Positions 44,350 through 56,404 of a DNA stretch of 64,000 nt are shown here, piece by piece. The number at the start of each line of letters is the position of its first letter. Position 1 is the first letter of the stretch. The stretch spans positions 2,604,001 through 2,668,000 of the forward strand of contig JAHLEZ010000001.1 in the NCBI GenBank assembly GCA_020726505.1. The letters run 5' to 3'. Made by a program: the position numbers and the translations under genes. The DNA is from Leptodontidium sp. MPI-SDFR-AT-0119 (Eukaryota; Ascomycota; Leotiomycetes; Helotiales; Leptodontidiaceae). The notes below the pieces were generated by a model. The model did no database searches. It was not told the origin of the DNA and saw nothing but the letters and a program-made list of their open reading frames with translations.

Positions 44350-46372
44350 TTACCAACGAGGTGTCTTGTCGTCCCAGTAGTGACTCCGAGCTTCATCTCG
44401 AGCCTTGGTAACAGCTCGATAGCTCTCTGCCATCTTCGAAGTAGTTGAAGTGGCAAGATTAGCATCTGGATTGATCTCGTATCGAACGGTATCATCCGCT
44501 AGTCGTCCATTGGTGGTAGTTGTGCCAGCCGTGATACCTCTAACGACAGACTCGAAGTCATCGGTGTCACGAACGTTGCAACGCACGCCCTGAGATTCCG
44601 CGTGCTGGGTCAGAGCAGTAGCAGAGTTGTAGTAACGGTAACATTTGAGACACTGAAACTTTTCGTCTGAGTGGGCTGGTGATTTGAGGTGTCCAATGAA
44701 CGAATTAGCTGTCTTGAAGGACGAACTGAGAGGGTTAGCATATTGCTTTTAAGACGGGTTAATTAACTCACTTGCAACCTTGGTGGGGACACTTCCACTT
44801 GCCAATCACATCAACGTAGTATCTGTTGGCCTTGAAGGAAGGATCATCGGGGTCAAAGTTCTTGTAGACCTTGGCAGGAGTGGCTGGAGTGCTAATGCTC
44901 AAAGAGGACAAAAGATCCGCAGGGGGAGCGACTGCCGGAGGAGCATCTGGGAATAGGTTTCGTGAGCCCCAAGGAGATTGAGCTGGCTTGATATTTGCAT
45001 TTGGTGCGCTGTTTTGGGTAGCTCCAACACCAACACCTGGCTTTGCAACTGCAGCTGGGGTGGGATGAGAACTGGCTGGATTGGCAATATTGGCACTGGC
45101 AGATACCTTGCCTTGAAGATGTGGAGGTACTCGATTAGCTGGGTTGATGGAGTTTTGGTTGGCGTTGTCGGCAGTAGCATTGGCCTTGCCCCTGGTATGA
45201 GGTGGTCCTCGATTGGCAGAAGCTTGGCTGGAAGATTGACTGATGATTGGCTCATTTTCGTTGGTAGACTTCGCTGTAGAGGATCCTCCCTTACCCCATG
45301 TATGAGGCGGTCCCTGCTTGGCAGTTCCTTGAGGAGCTCCACTATGAACAACTCCTTGGCCAACACCTTGATTGGCGCCGTTGTTACCCATAGCCGGGAA
45401 ATCTCTGGCCTTGTTGAACATTGGACTATTCTTGAGAACATCAGAAGCTGAAACGGACCATGGAGAGTTTAGGATCGCCGATTGAGCATCGAAAGAGATC
45501 AAATCTTCGTCCTCGCCGATAGGGATTTCGGGGATGACATTGATCAGAGGTGGATCCATTCCTAAGGCTGTTAGCTGTAACAACTAAACAGAGAGTTTTC
45601 AACATACCATAGCCTCCTGTGCCGGCCCCTGACCAGCCACCATTGGAGATGCCCTCATCTCGAGCACCGTTGTCCCAAGAGCCTTCTTGCGCATCAATGC
45701 TTTGAGCACTAGAGCTTGGCCAAGCACCACTTTGCGTGTCAGCACTCTGGGCACCGTTGTTTTGTACCCCAGTATCTGTCCATCCGCCACTTGCCCTGCC
45801 ACCGGCATTGAGAGGAGTTTGAGGAGAAACGGAGGCTTGACGGAAGGGAGGAAGTGGTTCATCTTTCTGACCGCTGAAGTCTCCTGAACGACGGATATCC
45901 TTGAAGTTATGGGCTTTGCGGACAGCCTCATGATGTCCCATTTTATCTCTGATTGCCTGCATGAAGACCTCCTTCGAAACGTTCTTGCATTGCGACTCCT
46001 CGTAGTGGTTGATGAGACTTCCCACACGGGGGTAGTTGAGACCGCAGAACTTGCAGGTCAAGTCTTGTTCTTCGGCATGGTGCTATAGGAGGAGGAAGTC
46101 AGCCATCAATTAACTTGTGCCAGTGGGATGGGGAGATGTTGCATTAAAGGTGAGATGGTAGGGAGAGGGGATAGAGAAATACTCACAGCTGCACGATGTC
46201 TCTTCTTTCCCTCCTCGCTGTTGAAATCGGCACCGCAGACATCGCAGCAGATGTGACGATCACTGTTGACCTTGTGTAGCTTGAATGCGCCGTCGGTCTT
46301 GAATGGCAACTTGCAGATCCTGCACCAGAATTCAGGTGCAGTGGGAGCCATGGCCTTGCCCTTGGAAGCCAT
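44350..46372 (-). CDS. Five-finger C2H2 protein with Gly/Ala/Asn/Pro-rich middle
   Basis: Exons 46372-46187, 46082-45608, 45561-44772 and 44725-44350 join to 608 residues. The N-terminal block has three finger-like units: FWCRICKLPFKTDGAFKLH, HICCDVCGADFNSEEGKKRH (interrupted by the 104-bp intron) and LTCKFCGLNYPRVGSLINHY. The middle is low complexity, with repeated '(R/Q)GPPHTxGK' motifs (QGPPHTWGK, RGPPHTRGK, RVPPHLQGK). Two more fingers follow at the C-terminus: WKCPHQGCNSSFKTANSFIGH and FQCLKCYRYYNSATALTQH. The style fits an RNA- or DNA-binding fungal C2H2 protein; no ortholog name is assigned. ATG 46372 is chosen because the open frame upstream is low-complexity leader. Confidence 0.82.
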
Positions 46373-48240
46373 GGCGAGGCGAGGTGAGGAAATCTCGATG
46401 CCGATGTGCAGCTTGCGAATGGAGATTGATTGAGGTTGGTCGGGATGACGAAAGCTAACAATGATGTTGGAGAGGGAGGAAGATCTCAAGCAACGTTGTC
46501 CGTTGTGAGAAAATTGATGTTGTGGTGTTGAAGCTGAAGCTGAGGAGGAGGGAAGAGAAAGAGTGACCGAGACTTTGTAGACTGGTGGAGGCAGATCGCG
46601 GAGGCGGTGAGATTTTCTGTCACCCCAACTCAGGCAGGCAGTTGAGGCCGCCGAGAACGAGAACGGAAGGAACGATCGGCTAGGCAAGTCAAAGAAGGAG
46701 CCCGGAGATCGAGGTTGGCTGAGGTGAGGATGAGGCGATTTGAGTGAGCCAGCAAAGGAGATCACATCTTCCAATGAGGCAGAGGAGGAGATCAAGCAGA
46801 CAGTTCACAGCCCAACACGATTTTTCAGCCAGAATGATGGAAAAAGAGTAGGCTAGTCAACATCCAAGTCGATTCAAACAGTTTGAATGATGTAAAGCAA
46901 GGTCAATTGGTCTGACGAGGCAAAGTTCACTCCGTCACGATATTGGAAATGCTTCTTTTGCACAAGCTAATCGCACAAGAAGTTATCAAACAATCCAGAC
47001 TATAGTCATAGACATCGAACTCAGCACATACACCAAAGATAGCAGAGAAAAGCAGAAGACATCAGTGCATTTAGAACCCAGATTCAGATAGATGTCTTTG
47101 GACGTAGGCTTAGCCACGCTCGAATAGGAAATTTAATCGAGCCCGGCAACAGAAAAACTGGCAGAGAAGTGAATGTTATAAAATAACACTAAACAAATGG
47201 CTGGGTACTGCTGTTTCTTTGGGCTTTTAATAAATAATTCTGCAAAGTCAAGCTTCTTTCTGGTCGTATGCTGTGTTCACCTTGGGAATGAGGTGCAAGA
47301 ACTGAAATGAATCAAGTGGCCCAGCCACGCAAGTGAACGTCACACGAAGTTTGAAATTTGCCCAGCTGAATTGATGATGAAACAAAAGATGCAAAGCCTA
47401 ACTCCATTTAATGCTCTGGAACTTTGCACAGCAGAAAGTCAATAGCATGAACAATTATCCAGGCACCCAGAATGAATAAATGATCACGGTGGTCCTTTGA
47501 GTCTTGTGTTCAATTGCCCAGACATCGTTATGAGGACCACTCTGGAGAGCTCTATTTGATTACGGGAACCATTCCACAGCGGACCACGTGTATTCAGAAA
47601 ATTCAAGAGCATACAAGAATGCAACTAAGCAAGAACAAAAGCACCGAAGCACATTAAAGAAGAAGCAAATCATTCAAGCCTAAAACAAGCACTAGGCAAA
47701 CTTCAATACGCTTTAAGTGCGTGCGTAGACATTCCAGTTGACTTGGGGCCTATGAGGAGTCCTCTCCTGTTGCATGCCGTAGGATGTCTAATGCCACTTG
47801 GTCAGATCTTTCTCAATATCTACCTGCTGCTGCTTCGAAAAGGAACGTCGTTCGAAATACCAATTTTTAGCGGCCTTGGCATACCGGAAGAACCTCGGCA
47901 ACTCAATCCCCCCAAGTCCACATGAAGGAATTATCTAATTCTTTAATCACATATCGATTCTAACCATTGTAGTATTCATACCCTCGCTATTTCCATTTCT
48001 ATTCCTAGCTCCGTGTACTTCCCCAGGCCCGGAAATAGCCAGTCTCCCGAGTCCAAGCGCGCGTCATCTCAAACCACGCTAACCTTATCAAGAGCTTATC
48101 GCTTCGCATCATCATAGCTGTCCAGTTCGTCCGTCAGTCGGCATTTCAATCCCAACTTATCTTTCCCACCTCATCCCCTCCTCGACTTATTTCTGAATAA
48201 CTTCAAAATTTCCACTCTCGAGCAGCAGCTCACAGCAATC
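46373..48240. other. Large intergenic region, divergent promoters
   Basis: About 1.9 kb between the C2H2 gene (minus) and the E2 gene (plus). The frame of the C2H2 gene stays open to 46795 but is low complexity. A 60-residue plus frame at 47743-47925 is hydrophobic but unsupported. No mobile element seen. Confidence 0.35.
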
Positions 48241-49242
48241 ATGGCAATGCCTAAATTTAACTCGAAATCCCCCACCATCAAGCGCATTTGTAAGCTCCCT
48301 TCCTCCCAACCCCTCCACCGCTTCCCAGCTAACACCATTGCAGTGCGCGAAGCACAAGAACTAGCCAATTCGCCCTCTCCCGACTTCCACGCTGCTCCAG
48401 CCTCTGATTCTGACCTCTTCGACTGGCATTTCACTCTGCGTGGTCCTCCTACATCCGCCTTCTCTCAGGGTATCTATCATGGCCGTATCGTATTACCGGC
48501 CACCTACCCACTCCGCCCGCCCTCTTTCCGATTCCTGACTCCCAGCGGCCGCTTCGAAGTCAATCGAGAGATATGCCTGAGTATCAGTGGCCATCATGAG
48601 GAGACGTGGATGCCTGCCTGGGGTGTGCGAACGGCTCTTGTTGCGCTGAGGAGTTTCATGGAGACGGATGTGAAGGGACAACTAGGTGGCATGGAATGCA
48701 GCGCAGCAGAGCGCGAGAAGATCGCGAAGAATACGCCAGGCTGGAAATGTAGCGTCTGCGCGAAGAGCAACGGGGAGATAATGAAAGAGGCCGAGGAAGC
48801 TGCTAAGGCGGAGGGGACGACGGAAGAGGCGGAGATACCGAAGGAGTTGAGTCTGGGGTATAAAGACGAGATGAATGCTGCGGCGAAGAAGGACAAGGAT
48901 TCAGTAGCTGAGAAGCCCAGGTCGCAATCCCAGATGAGTGATTCGGAGGCAGAACTTGCCGAGGGCTTCGTAGCGACTGGTCTCGACGGATCGGCAGATC
49001 GTACACCTCAAGCTTCGACTTCTACATCTCCCTATCCTGCTGCCAGACCTGCACAGACAGCCCCAAGACCGACGGGTGCTTCGCTACCCAATGCTCCACG
49101 AGCTGCAGTTGCGAATGCATATCCCGCACAGGTAGCGCAGAGGGTCTCGAATGATGGTGTGCCAGTTTGGGTCGACACGGCGATCGGAGCTGTTTTATTC
49201 TGTCTCGTTGCTCTGTTCTTGAAGGTTTTGCTTGGCTTATAG
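48241..49242 (+). CDS. ubc6: Tail-anchored E2 ubiquitin-conjugating enzyme, UBE2J/Ubc6 type
   Basis: Exons 48241-48289 and 48344-49242 (54-bp intron) join to 315 residues. The UBC fold starts at KFNSKSPTIKRILREAQELA and includes FDWHFTLRGPPTSAFSQGIYHG and LPATYPLRPPSFRFLTPSGRFE. The active-site Cys is in REICLSISGHHEETWMPAW; the lack of the usual HPN and the 'ETWxPxW' sequence are marks of the UBE2J family. A charged, disordered linker follows, then a single C-terminal membrane anchor (AVLFCLVALFLKVLLGL). It should sit in the ER membrane facing the cytosol and act in ER-associated degradation. Start may also be the Met at 48247. Confidence 0.93.
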   Translation: MAMPKFNSKSPTIKRICKLPSSQPLHRFPANTIAVREAQELANSPSPDFHAAPASDSDLFDWHFTLRGPPTSAFSQGIYHGRIVLPATYPLRPPSFRFLTPSGRFEVNREICLSISGHHEETWMPAWGVRTALVALRSFMETDVKGQLGGMECSAAEREKIAKNTPGWKCSVCAKSNGEIMKEAEEAAKAEGTTEEAEIPKELSLGYKDEMNAAAKKDKDSVAEKPRSQSQMSDSEAELAEGFVATGLDGSADRTPQASTSTSPYPAARPAQTAPRPTGASLPNAPRAAVANAYPAQVAQRVSNDGVPVWVDTAIGAVLFCLVALFLKVLLGL

Positions 49243-49775
49243 AGCGGTATGAGACTGTATTTGAGTGCATATACATTCTGGTTGGATACTCGAGAACTGA
49301 TATCTAGCTTGGCGTTTGGGCATGGCGGCGTTTGATACCAATGGATATACTTTGGAACATTGAGCGTTTTGTGCACATGCCGTGTCTTTCAAATGCGGAG
49401 AAGATTGTTTATTGGCCGCTATAGAGGAACTGACAACTTGTCTCTTGATCTGATTGGTACTAGGTGTCAAATCTGGAGACGATGCCACGGAAAAGCCATA
49501 GTGATCCCGATTTCCTTCTCAAGTTAGAATTCAACTAACAGGTGTATGGGCATCATGCCATGCCATTGGGATCCCGTCGAGACAGAAACTAAACAACTAA
49601 ACAACCACCCTAGATGCCGTAGGTCCCATACCCATGGCAGTAGCTGTGAGAAAGACGCAAAATGACGGGAAATCAGACAGACAAACATCGAGTCATACAC
49701 TTCTAACATCGAAGCAGTTCTCCACGTTCCAAGATGCAGAAGGACTAGTAAGTGCACTGTCTTTGAACCCCTCCT
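49243..49775. other. Intergenic between convergent genes
   Basis: 3' flanks; no supported gene or element. Confidence 0.3.
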
Positions 49776-50195
49776 TCAAATCATACCGTACTTCCGCTTC
49801 CGATTTTGCTCCTTCTTCACCGGTTGCTGGTCATCTGTGGGTTTAACCTCGACAGCAACTCCAGATGCTTCTTCCACGCCTCTAACAAGAACTCCTTTAC
49901 TGTTTGAGAACTGAGATGCTCGGTGAGCTGTACACTGTGATCGGGTCGGGACGCAACCTAGGAGTCTATCTAAGTCCACCAGAATCCATTCAAGGCCATC
50001 GGCAGTCTGCCCTGGGGTGGCCATGTTCGTGATGTCCAGGATTTCGCCCTCCTCGCTCACCCACTAGGCATCCACCCCCACCATTAAGAAGTGTATAGCG
50101 AACTTATTCTCGAATCTCGTTCTATACGCAATTGAATGGAAGAATTTCTCGAGATTAGAAGAGGACTTTCTGATGGCATTGCTCCATCTAGCCTG
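49776..50195 (-). pseudogene. Stop-interrupted minus-strand gene of unknown family
   Basis: A frame rich in coding character runs from about 50195 (DQARWSNAIRKSSSN, FFHSIAYRTRFENKFAIHFL, MVGVDA) to a TAG at 50064-50066. It continues in the same phase as WVSEEGEILDITNMATPGQ, LEWILVDLDRLLGCVPTRS and a Lys/Arg-rich end (KKEQNRKRKYGMI), with the stop at 49776. Either the TAG is a nonsense change, or it is the acceptor of an intron (CCTAG) whose donor lies upstream. No ATG start is evident. Family not recognised. Confidence 0.4.
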
Positions 50196-50844
50196 GTCAT
50201 CTCATAAAATGGGAAAAGGAGGAATGCTTATGGTCGGCGATGTCACTGTTACTTGTTGTATCATAAAATTACGATCTACAATCTTGTACTATTATGTTAG
50301 ATGTTCTCAACTGACATGAGAAATTAGTCCTACATTATGCCTTCGTTTTAGCCATCATACCCTGCTCTAGCTTCCCCGAAGAGTAGGAAGCGAAGAAAAC
50401 TAAAATCGAGGCTACAAGACCGCGAAAATGAATTGAGAGGAAGTCGGATCTCTCATGAAGATCTCGGGAGTACCTAAAAGAACGAAATGGTATTGATATC
50501 GATTACATTGTGCACAATGTTACACGCGAAGGTTCCCTAAGACGCATTTCATGCAAACAATCCCTCCCTAACTAGTAAGATCTTCGGATCTCTTGGGCTA
50601 CCGATGCACATCGCCCATGATGCCGTACACTTCTTGAACCTCCGTCCAGGTTGCGTGAATTGTTCATCCGGTATATAACGTTCCTGAAGGCATCTCGATC
50701 AAAAAGTGTGCAACTGCTCAGTATACCTCTAACTCAAAACTAAGTCACAGCGAGCAGCAGCGAGGTTTGGGCTCCTTTTCGCTATTTTCTTAGCTCACTT
50801 ATTAACTTGATATCTACCGCAGTCGCTGAGAAAGAATAACCATC
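50196..50844. other. Promoter region of the secreted-protein gene
   Basis: No gene. A TATATAA box at 50672-50678 lies about 170 bp before the next ATG. Confidence 0.35.
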
Positions 50845-52190
50845 ATGAAGGCCATCAAGTCTTTTCTAGCTGCTTTACAGTTGACCGTGGTTCTCGGGAC
50901 TCAAATCCACATATCCGTGGACGGATTAGAACTTGAACCCTCCACCTACATCAGCAGCCACGACGTTGATACAACTCAGCTTGTCAAAATCGACTCCAGC
51001 GATGATGAACCCTACGGACTCATTATTAAGAAGTCTACTATACCTGAAATCCAAGAGCATGTCACGAAAGATTTCCTCGCCAAGTTCCCTGATACCATCA
51101 CTTTTGACGAAATCAAATCTGGATTCTGGAGCCAAAAGAACAAGCAAAGCAAGTGGGGTAAGTATTTTGAGGTTGATGTGAAGGTCCCATCTCTAGTGTC
51201 ATGCAAACCAAGGGTGTCTGAGTTCAGCAAATTTTACGATGATGAATATGAAGATGCTCACGTCCTTCATTGTTATCCTCGCGACAGTGACGACGGCAAA
51301 ACGTGTCTTCAAAATTTCAAGGCTCCCTTGAAACAGTCCTATGAAGCCCAGGAGTTTGTTGCTATCGCTACTGTTGGGGATAGCGAAAATGAAGTGTCGT
51401 TCAAGGCAGAGACAACATACGACTGGGTATGTCCACTACGTTTGGCTCTCGAGCTTCCATCTACCAGCGACCTTGGCATTACTGATACTTTTACACAATT
51501 TAGATCCCGTCTTTCAACAATGCCTTCGACCCCAGCATGTCGAGTTGGGACTTCACCTGGACGAGTGACGCCGATCCATCCGAGGGGTTCAAGTTCGAGC
51601 TTGATGCCGGATCGTCATGCATGCCTGGAATGATGCATGTAGAGCTCGATTGCTCAGTTGAGACGCGGTTGTATTGGTGGGATACAAGATGGAGTTCAAG
51701 CCACGAATGGCTCACCCTTGAATATCAAACGAATCGCCACGAAGCGTCTCAGCCATACGCAAACGAAGCACATAAAGGTGGAGAGCAATATTGTGCAGCA
51801 GATTGGGTCCTCGACAAGTTTTGGTGGGACTCAGTGTACGAGAAGGATATGTGGCATCCAATCCTAAGCAAGGATGTATACCGCGGTTTTTTGTACGCTG
51901 GGAATGCAACAAAGTTGGAGGCGGCAAGAATGCAAAAAAGCAACACGAACATGCCCCCGTTTCGGGAGGAGGAGATGCTGGTACATCGGTTTGAGAAAGA
52001 TAAGGGAAGGAGAAACAGGATCTGGAGATGCGTGCCTGCGAGAGTGGAGAGTCAGGTGGTTAATATGACCATCCCATTGAAAGGCATCAATGGACAGCTT
52101 CAAGGCTACTTGGGATGTATCAGCAAGGATGATTCGGTGACTATTCCAATACCTGAGCCAGGAGATGGCCAAGATACCGAAGACTTGTAA
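50845..52190 (+). CDS. Secreted acidic/aromatic protein of unknown family
   Basis: Exons 50845-51426 and 51504-52190 (77-bp intron GTATGT...TTTAG) join to 422 residues. The N-terminus MKAIKSFLAALQLTVVLGT is a signal peptide. The mature part is acidic in its first half (HDVDTTQLVKIDSSDDEPY, YDDEYEDAHVLHC), then Trp-rich (SSWDFTWTSDADPSEGFKF, RLYWWDTRWSSSHEWLT, ADWVLDKFWWDSVYEKDMW). It has about ten Cys, suggesting disulfides, and one NMT-type glycosylation site (VVNMTIP). No transmembrane anchor. No family recognised. It neighbours a pectin lyase, so a role in host or plant-wall contact is possible but not shown. Confidence 0.75.
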
Positions 52191-53080
52191 TGAGGGTCAG
52201 CTCGAGGGGGCAAGGTGCATTGGGAATTTTCTCTTTGACTTTACTAAGCTTGCTACTTCTTAGGTTAACCGACTTGATCGCAGAAGGCTTTTTGATCTTT
52301 GCGTTTACAGCCTTATCAGTTCCCGATTTCAATTTGGTTTATCCCCTCGCACCAACCTGGTTCAAACTCCATAACATAAGCTCTTTTGATAAGCTATTGT
52401 CCCAGAGTTCCGTGTGTAAATAGGCCACCCCACCCAGCATATGTACTCAAATCAAAGCCCACTTAAGATATCCACCATTCGGCTCTTGGGTCGCGGTTCT
52501 TGAGCATCAGGTGCCTTGCGAGCTAGCAGCTCCATCAAGATCTACGTTTGGATTCCCTAATACAAGCACAACTCATAGACTCGTCTGGAATATATTAAAG
52601 CAGAACTCATGCCTCCGGAGCTACTTCAAGAAGGTCTATTAAATCTAGTGGGGGTCGTGGCACACAAGTGTTTATCCCCTCTCTTGGCCCCTCGCTTCCC
52701 CGTGCCAAGCGACGTTGAAGCCCCTGGGTGTGGAGCTGGGTGGAATAGAGTTGCGTATATCCTTGGCGAATTTTGTTATCTGCTAGATATTTTCCTTCCT
52801 ATCACAAAATTTGGCCGGAGTGAGATGGAATAAAAGCGGAGTCTTCTCTGGAACCAGTGGGATCACAATCGCATATCCCATTCCCAGAAGAAATTGATTC
52901 TCCATCGACATAGTACTGATCCCCAGTGGCCGGATATAAGTATGAGTAGCAATCAATTCTTCCGTTTGGAATAGACGATGGATCTTCAACTTGGTGATAA
53001 ATACGGCTCGCTCTGCTGTTGGCATTTCTCCCTCACCCTTCCATTCAACCATCTTTTTACCTACATTCGCCGGCTTGATC
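52191..53080. other. Intergenic, promoter of the pectin lyase gene
   Basis: No supported gene; short open frames lack ATG starts or coding character. Confidence 0.35.
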
Positions 53081-54422
53081 ATGAAGTCAGTCACTATTTT
53101 CTCCGCTGCTGTTGCTGCTTATGCCGGGTTTGCTCGTGCACTTCTTGTCACTGGAGCTGCCGAGGGTTTCGCAAAGGGTGTTACAGGTGGCGGGGTAACT
53201 AAGCATTCCCTGATCGGTAGATACTTACTGACTTGAAACAGTCCGCCACACCCGTCTATCCCAGTACCATCGCCCAGCTTATCAGTTATCTCGGATCTTC
53301 TTCGCCTCAGGTCATTGTTCTTACCAAGACGTGAGCTTAATCTTCCCTTTCTTTGAATAAGTGTTGACAATTACAGCTTCGACTTCACCGGATCCCTTGG
53401 GACGACCACTAGCTCCGGATGCTCTCCTTGGGGAACTGCTTCCGGATGCCAACAGGCGATCAACAAAGATAATTGGTGCACCAACTATGAGCCCAATGCA
53501 CCAACCACGACCATGACCTAGTAAGAGCTACCCCTCTTTCCTCCAAAGAAATTCCACTAACATAATACTAGTGACAATGCTGGTGTGCTCGGAATTACAG
53601 TTGCATCTGACAAGACTCTTCTTGGACAGGGATCCCTTGGTGTCATCAAGGGTCGAGGTCTTCGCATGGTATCAGGAGTTAGCAATATCATCATTCAGTA
53701 GGTAAACCCATATCTCTTGTGTGGACGTCGGTGTTCACTTTCCTAGGAACATCTTCATCACTGAGATCAACCCCAAGTACGTCTGGGGAGGTGATGCCAT
53801 CACCATCGACAATGCTGATATGATCTGGATTGATCATGTCACCACGTCATTGATTGGCCGTCAACACATTGTTCTCGGAACCAGTGCCTCCAACCGTGTC
53901 ACTCTCTCCAACAACTACATCAATGGAGTAACTCCCTACTCTGCAACCTGCGATGGTTACCACTATTGGGGCATTTACCTTGATGGATCCAATGACCTCG
54001 TCACCATGAAAGGAAACTATATCTACCACACATCTGGCCGCTCACCAAAGGTTCAAGGCAACACTCTCCTCCATGCCGTCAACAACTACTGGTACGACAG
54101 CAGTGGTCACGCGTTTGAGATCGATGCTGGTGCATACGTCGTCGCAGAGGGAAATGTGTTCCAGAATATCCCTGCCGTTGCCGAATCACCCATCAGTGGC
54201 CAAGTATTCTCTGCTCCAAGTCCTTCTGCCAACGCTGCTTGTTCGGCCTACTTGGGACATGTGTGCCAGGTTAATGGCTTTGGAAGTTCCGGCACCTTCA
54301 GCGAGAGCGATACTGGATTCTTCTCTGACTTTTCAGGGAAGAATATCGCTACCGCTGCTGCTTATACCACTGTTGTGTCGAGTGTGAATGCCAACGCTGG
54401 ATACGGCAAGGTCACTTATTAG
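53081..54422 (+). CDS. Secreted PL1 pectin lyase
   Basis: Exons 53081-53194, 53242-53330, 53377-53520, 53572-53697 and 53747-54422 join to 382 residues, the usual length. A signal peptide of about 20 residues ([20 protein letters not shown]) precedes [20 protein letters not shown]. The parallel beta-helix core carries [52 protein letters not shown] and TSGRSPKV with the catalytic Arg. The short Cys-containing loop [21 protein letters not shown] and the lack of the calcium-binding Asp set of pectate lyases favour pectin lyase (EC 4.2.2.10), which cleaves methyl-esterified homogalacturonan by beta-elimination. Introns are 46-51 bp. Confidence 0.93.
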
Positions 54423-55297
54423 GCGAGAGTTCTTTTGGAAGCTTCAAACTCATTGAGGAGTCGAAGCTTCTCTTTCCCCCTTTGATTGTCTGTACATATT
54501 ACACAATTCGTTTTGCTAAAATTCAAATGAAACTTTCGTTAATACTGGCATTCTCCAAGAGCATCTTTCAATTTTGCGCTGAGTTTACTTTTAGTTAGCA
54601 CCCACATCTCCATGAATATAGAGTAGCCAAAGCCTGCAGAGCTCCGAGTAATCATCTCTTGAGAAATTCCCAAACACTCCACTATGAGGACATGCCACCA
54701 CTTTAATACGCTTCTCGACACATTCCTGCAGATATCCTACTAGGCTTAGCTAGAAAGCTGTCATCTTCAACTTCCTCATATCTACGTGCATTTATAGCCT
54801 CGTAAAACCAATTACAATTCGTTTTGAACTACTAAAACTTCAGTTAGTTGAGAACTTAAGAAGCGACGTCGTTCAACGGGCGTCAACTATCGACTGCATT
54901 GCTTGTGGTTCTCATGTTTGTCTACGAAGTTCTTCGAATTCTTCAGCCAACTGTGCAACATTTTCTGACAATGTTTTGATTGTTTTGTCCCTCTCGCTTA
55001 TGGTTGCTGGCACATCCTCCTTCGTCGTCCTTTCTGAATTCGGTGGATCTAAATAACTTTTTGAGCGTGGTGATTATCATCCTTCTTTCGATTCTCTTTG
55101 TGAGTTCTTGAGATCAAACTGGTGTGCTTGAAATCTTGGTCATCTTGTCGGTTGCGTTGCTCGGGTTGGCGGGGTCTAGTCGCTGTGACATGATCGATCA
55201 CATTCGTCAACTTTGGTCTCTTGAGGATATTCCAAGGGACATGATGCTCCAATAGAGTATTTCATGACTTAATAAAATTGGTGTTCTTGCACTTCAG
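54423..55297. other. Intergenic, nothing recognised
   Basis: About 875 bp downstream of the pectin lyase. Short frames only. Confidence 0.35.
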
Positions 55298-55552
55298 GAG
55301 CCGGACGCGGCCTCAAGCCTGTCCGAGGCAAACTCTGTTCCCTACACACCTTTTGAGTCACAGCACCACATACGAGTGCTCGTTGTCCACCCCGAAGATG
55401 GCTGCGAACCTCTATACTGCGAAGTTCAGCACCTCTTCAATCACAGGCTGAATCTTCTTCCCAGCCACCACTTCACCATCACGACTTCCCTCAATCACGT
55501 ACTCCGAGACCTTCGTCACGCTAATACGAGCAATGGGCCAAGAATCATATGG
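55298..55552 (+). pseudogene. N-terminal fragment of a HET-domain gene
   Basis: One exon-like block of 85 codons between an acceptor (CTTCAG) and a donor (TGG|GTAAGC). It reads VPYTPFESQHHIRVLVVHP, then FTITTSLNHVLRDLRHA and GPRIIW, matching in order the start of the HET domain ('YxPL...IRLL', 'xxVTxNLxxALxxLR', 'RxLWxDAxCIN'). The 'YxALSYxWG' segment and everything after the donor are missing, and no ATG is present, so this is a relic. Confidence 0.55.
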
Positions 55553-56404
55553 GTAAGCCCGAGGATCCGGTTTCTCATTCAATCTCGACACTCTTGCAGC
55601 AAAAGGAGTACCCAGCCGGGAGTCCGTTGAATGGGTTAGTATATTTCTGCCCCTTTTTTGTCCCTGGTCTAGGTTTCAAGATCTGATCCCTTTGTTTCCT
55701 GACCGAAATCTCGACACCTCCCAACCCTCTGGCACACGTAATCCCGCGCCGCCTTTGCTCAAAGCGGCTCAGGTCTGCTCGCCCATCTCACCAGGAATCG
55801 CCAAATTTCAACGAGGAGTCTAGTCATGTTCGCGGTTGCTTCGATGGAATCGAGTATCTTCATTGAGTCATCTAGGTGACTTAGCTGAATTGTAATGCCT
55901 TGGAGGACTGAACCTTTAAGCTGAGCTGGTCGACCGCCAATCGGAATCCACCACGCCATGACGGGAGATGACCACGTGACTCAGCGAGCAAGATACTGCC
56001 TGTGGACTACAGAACAGCCAAGAACATATACTTTTACCTTTTGTTGTCGCGCTGTAATTGCTTGCAGGTTTTGGGACTGTCTATTTTCTCATACCGTCCA
56101 TTTATTGTACTGCCTCCACTGAAGGAGCGGCGCGATTTACCACCCTCCAAACAATTGGTGTTGTCAACGCGCGATAGGGAGATGTTTCAAGCCTCAAAGT
56201 GATAGGATCTCGTCCCGATAGGCCAACCTGTCGAGGCTTGCATGACGGCTCGGTGTACCATCTAAGCCATGTCTTGGTTTTGGTTGATGTACTCCGTAAG
56301 GCATGCTCACCAACATCCGATTTATTCTCAGGTGTCCCCAACGTACCCAAAGTAAGAAATCCGCTTCCTGAAGTGTTGTTGTTCAACATCCCATTTCGTT
56401 CATT
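55553..56404. other. Intergenic between HET relic and HET locus
   Basis: A 66-residue ATG frame on the minus strand (55759-55959, MAWWIPIGGRPAQ...) has no recognised family. Otherwise the promoter of the next gene. Confidence 0.35.

Noticed and set aside
44048..44356. 102-codon frame after the C2H2 gene
   Set aside because: Lies in its 3' flank on the same strand, no family and no start context.
46373..46795. N-terminal extension of the C2H2 protein
   Set aside because: Open but low complexity; the ATG at 46372 directly precedes the first finger and is the better start.
47743..47925. Short hydrophobic frame (60 residues)
   Set aside because: No splice or homology support; likely chance.
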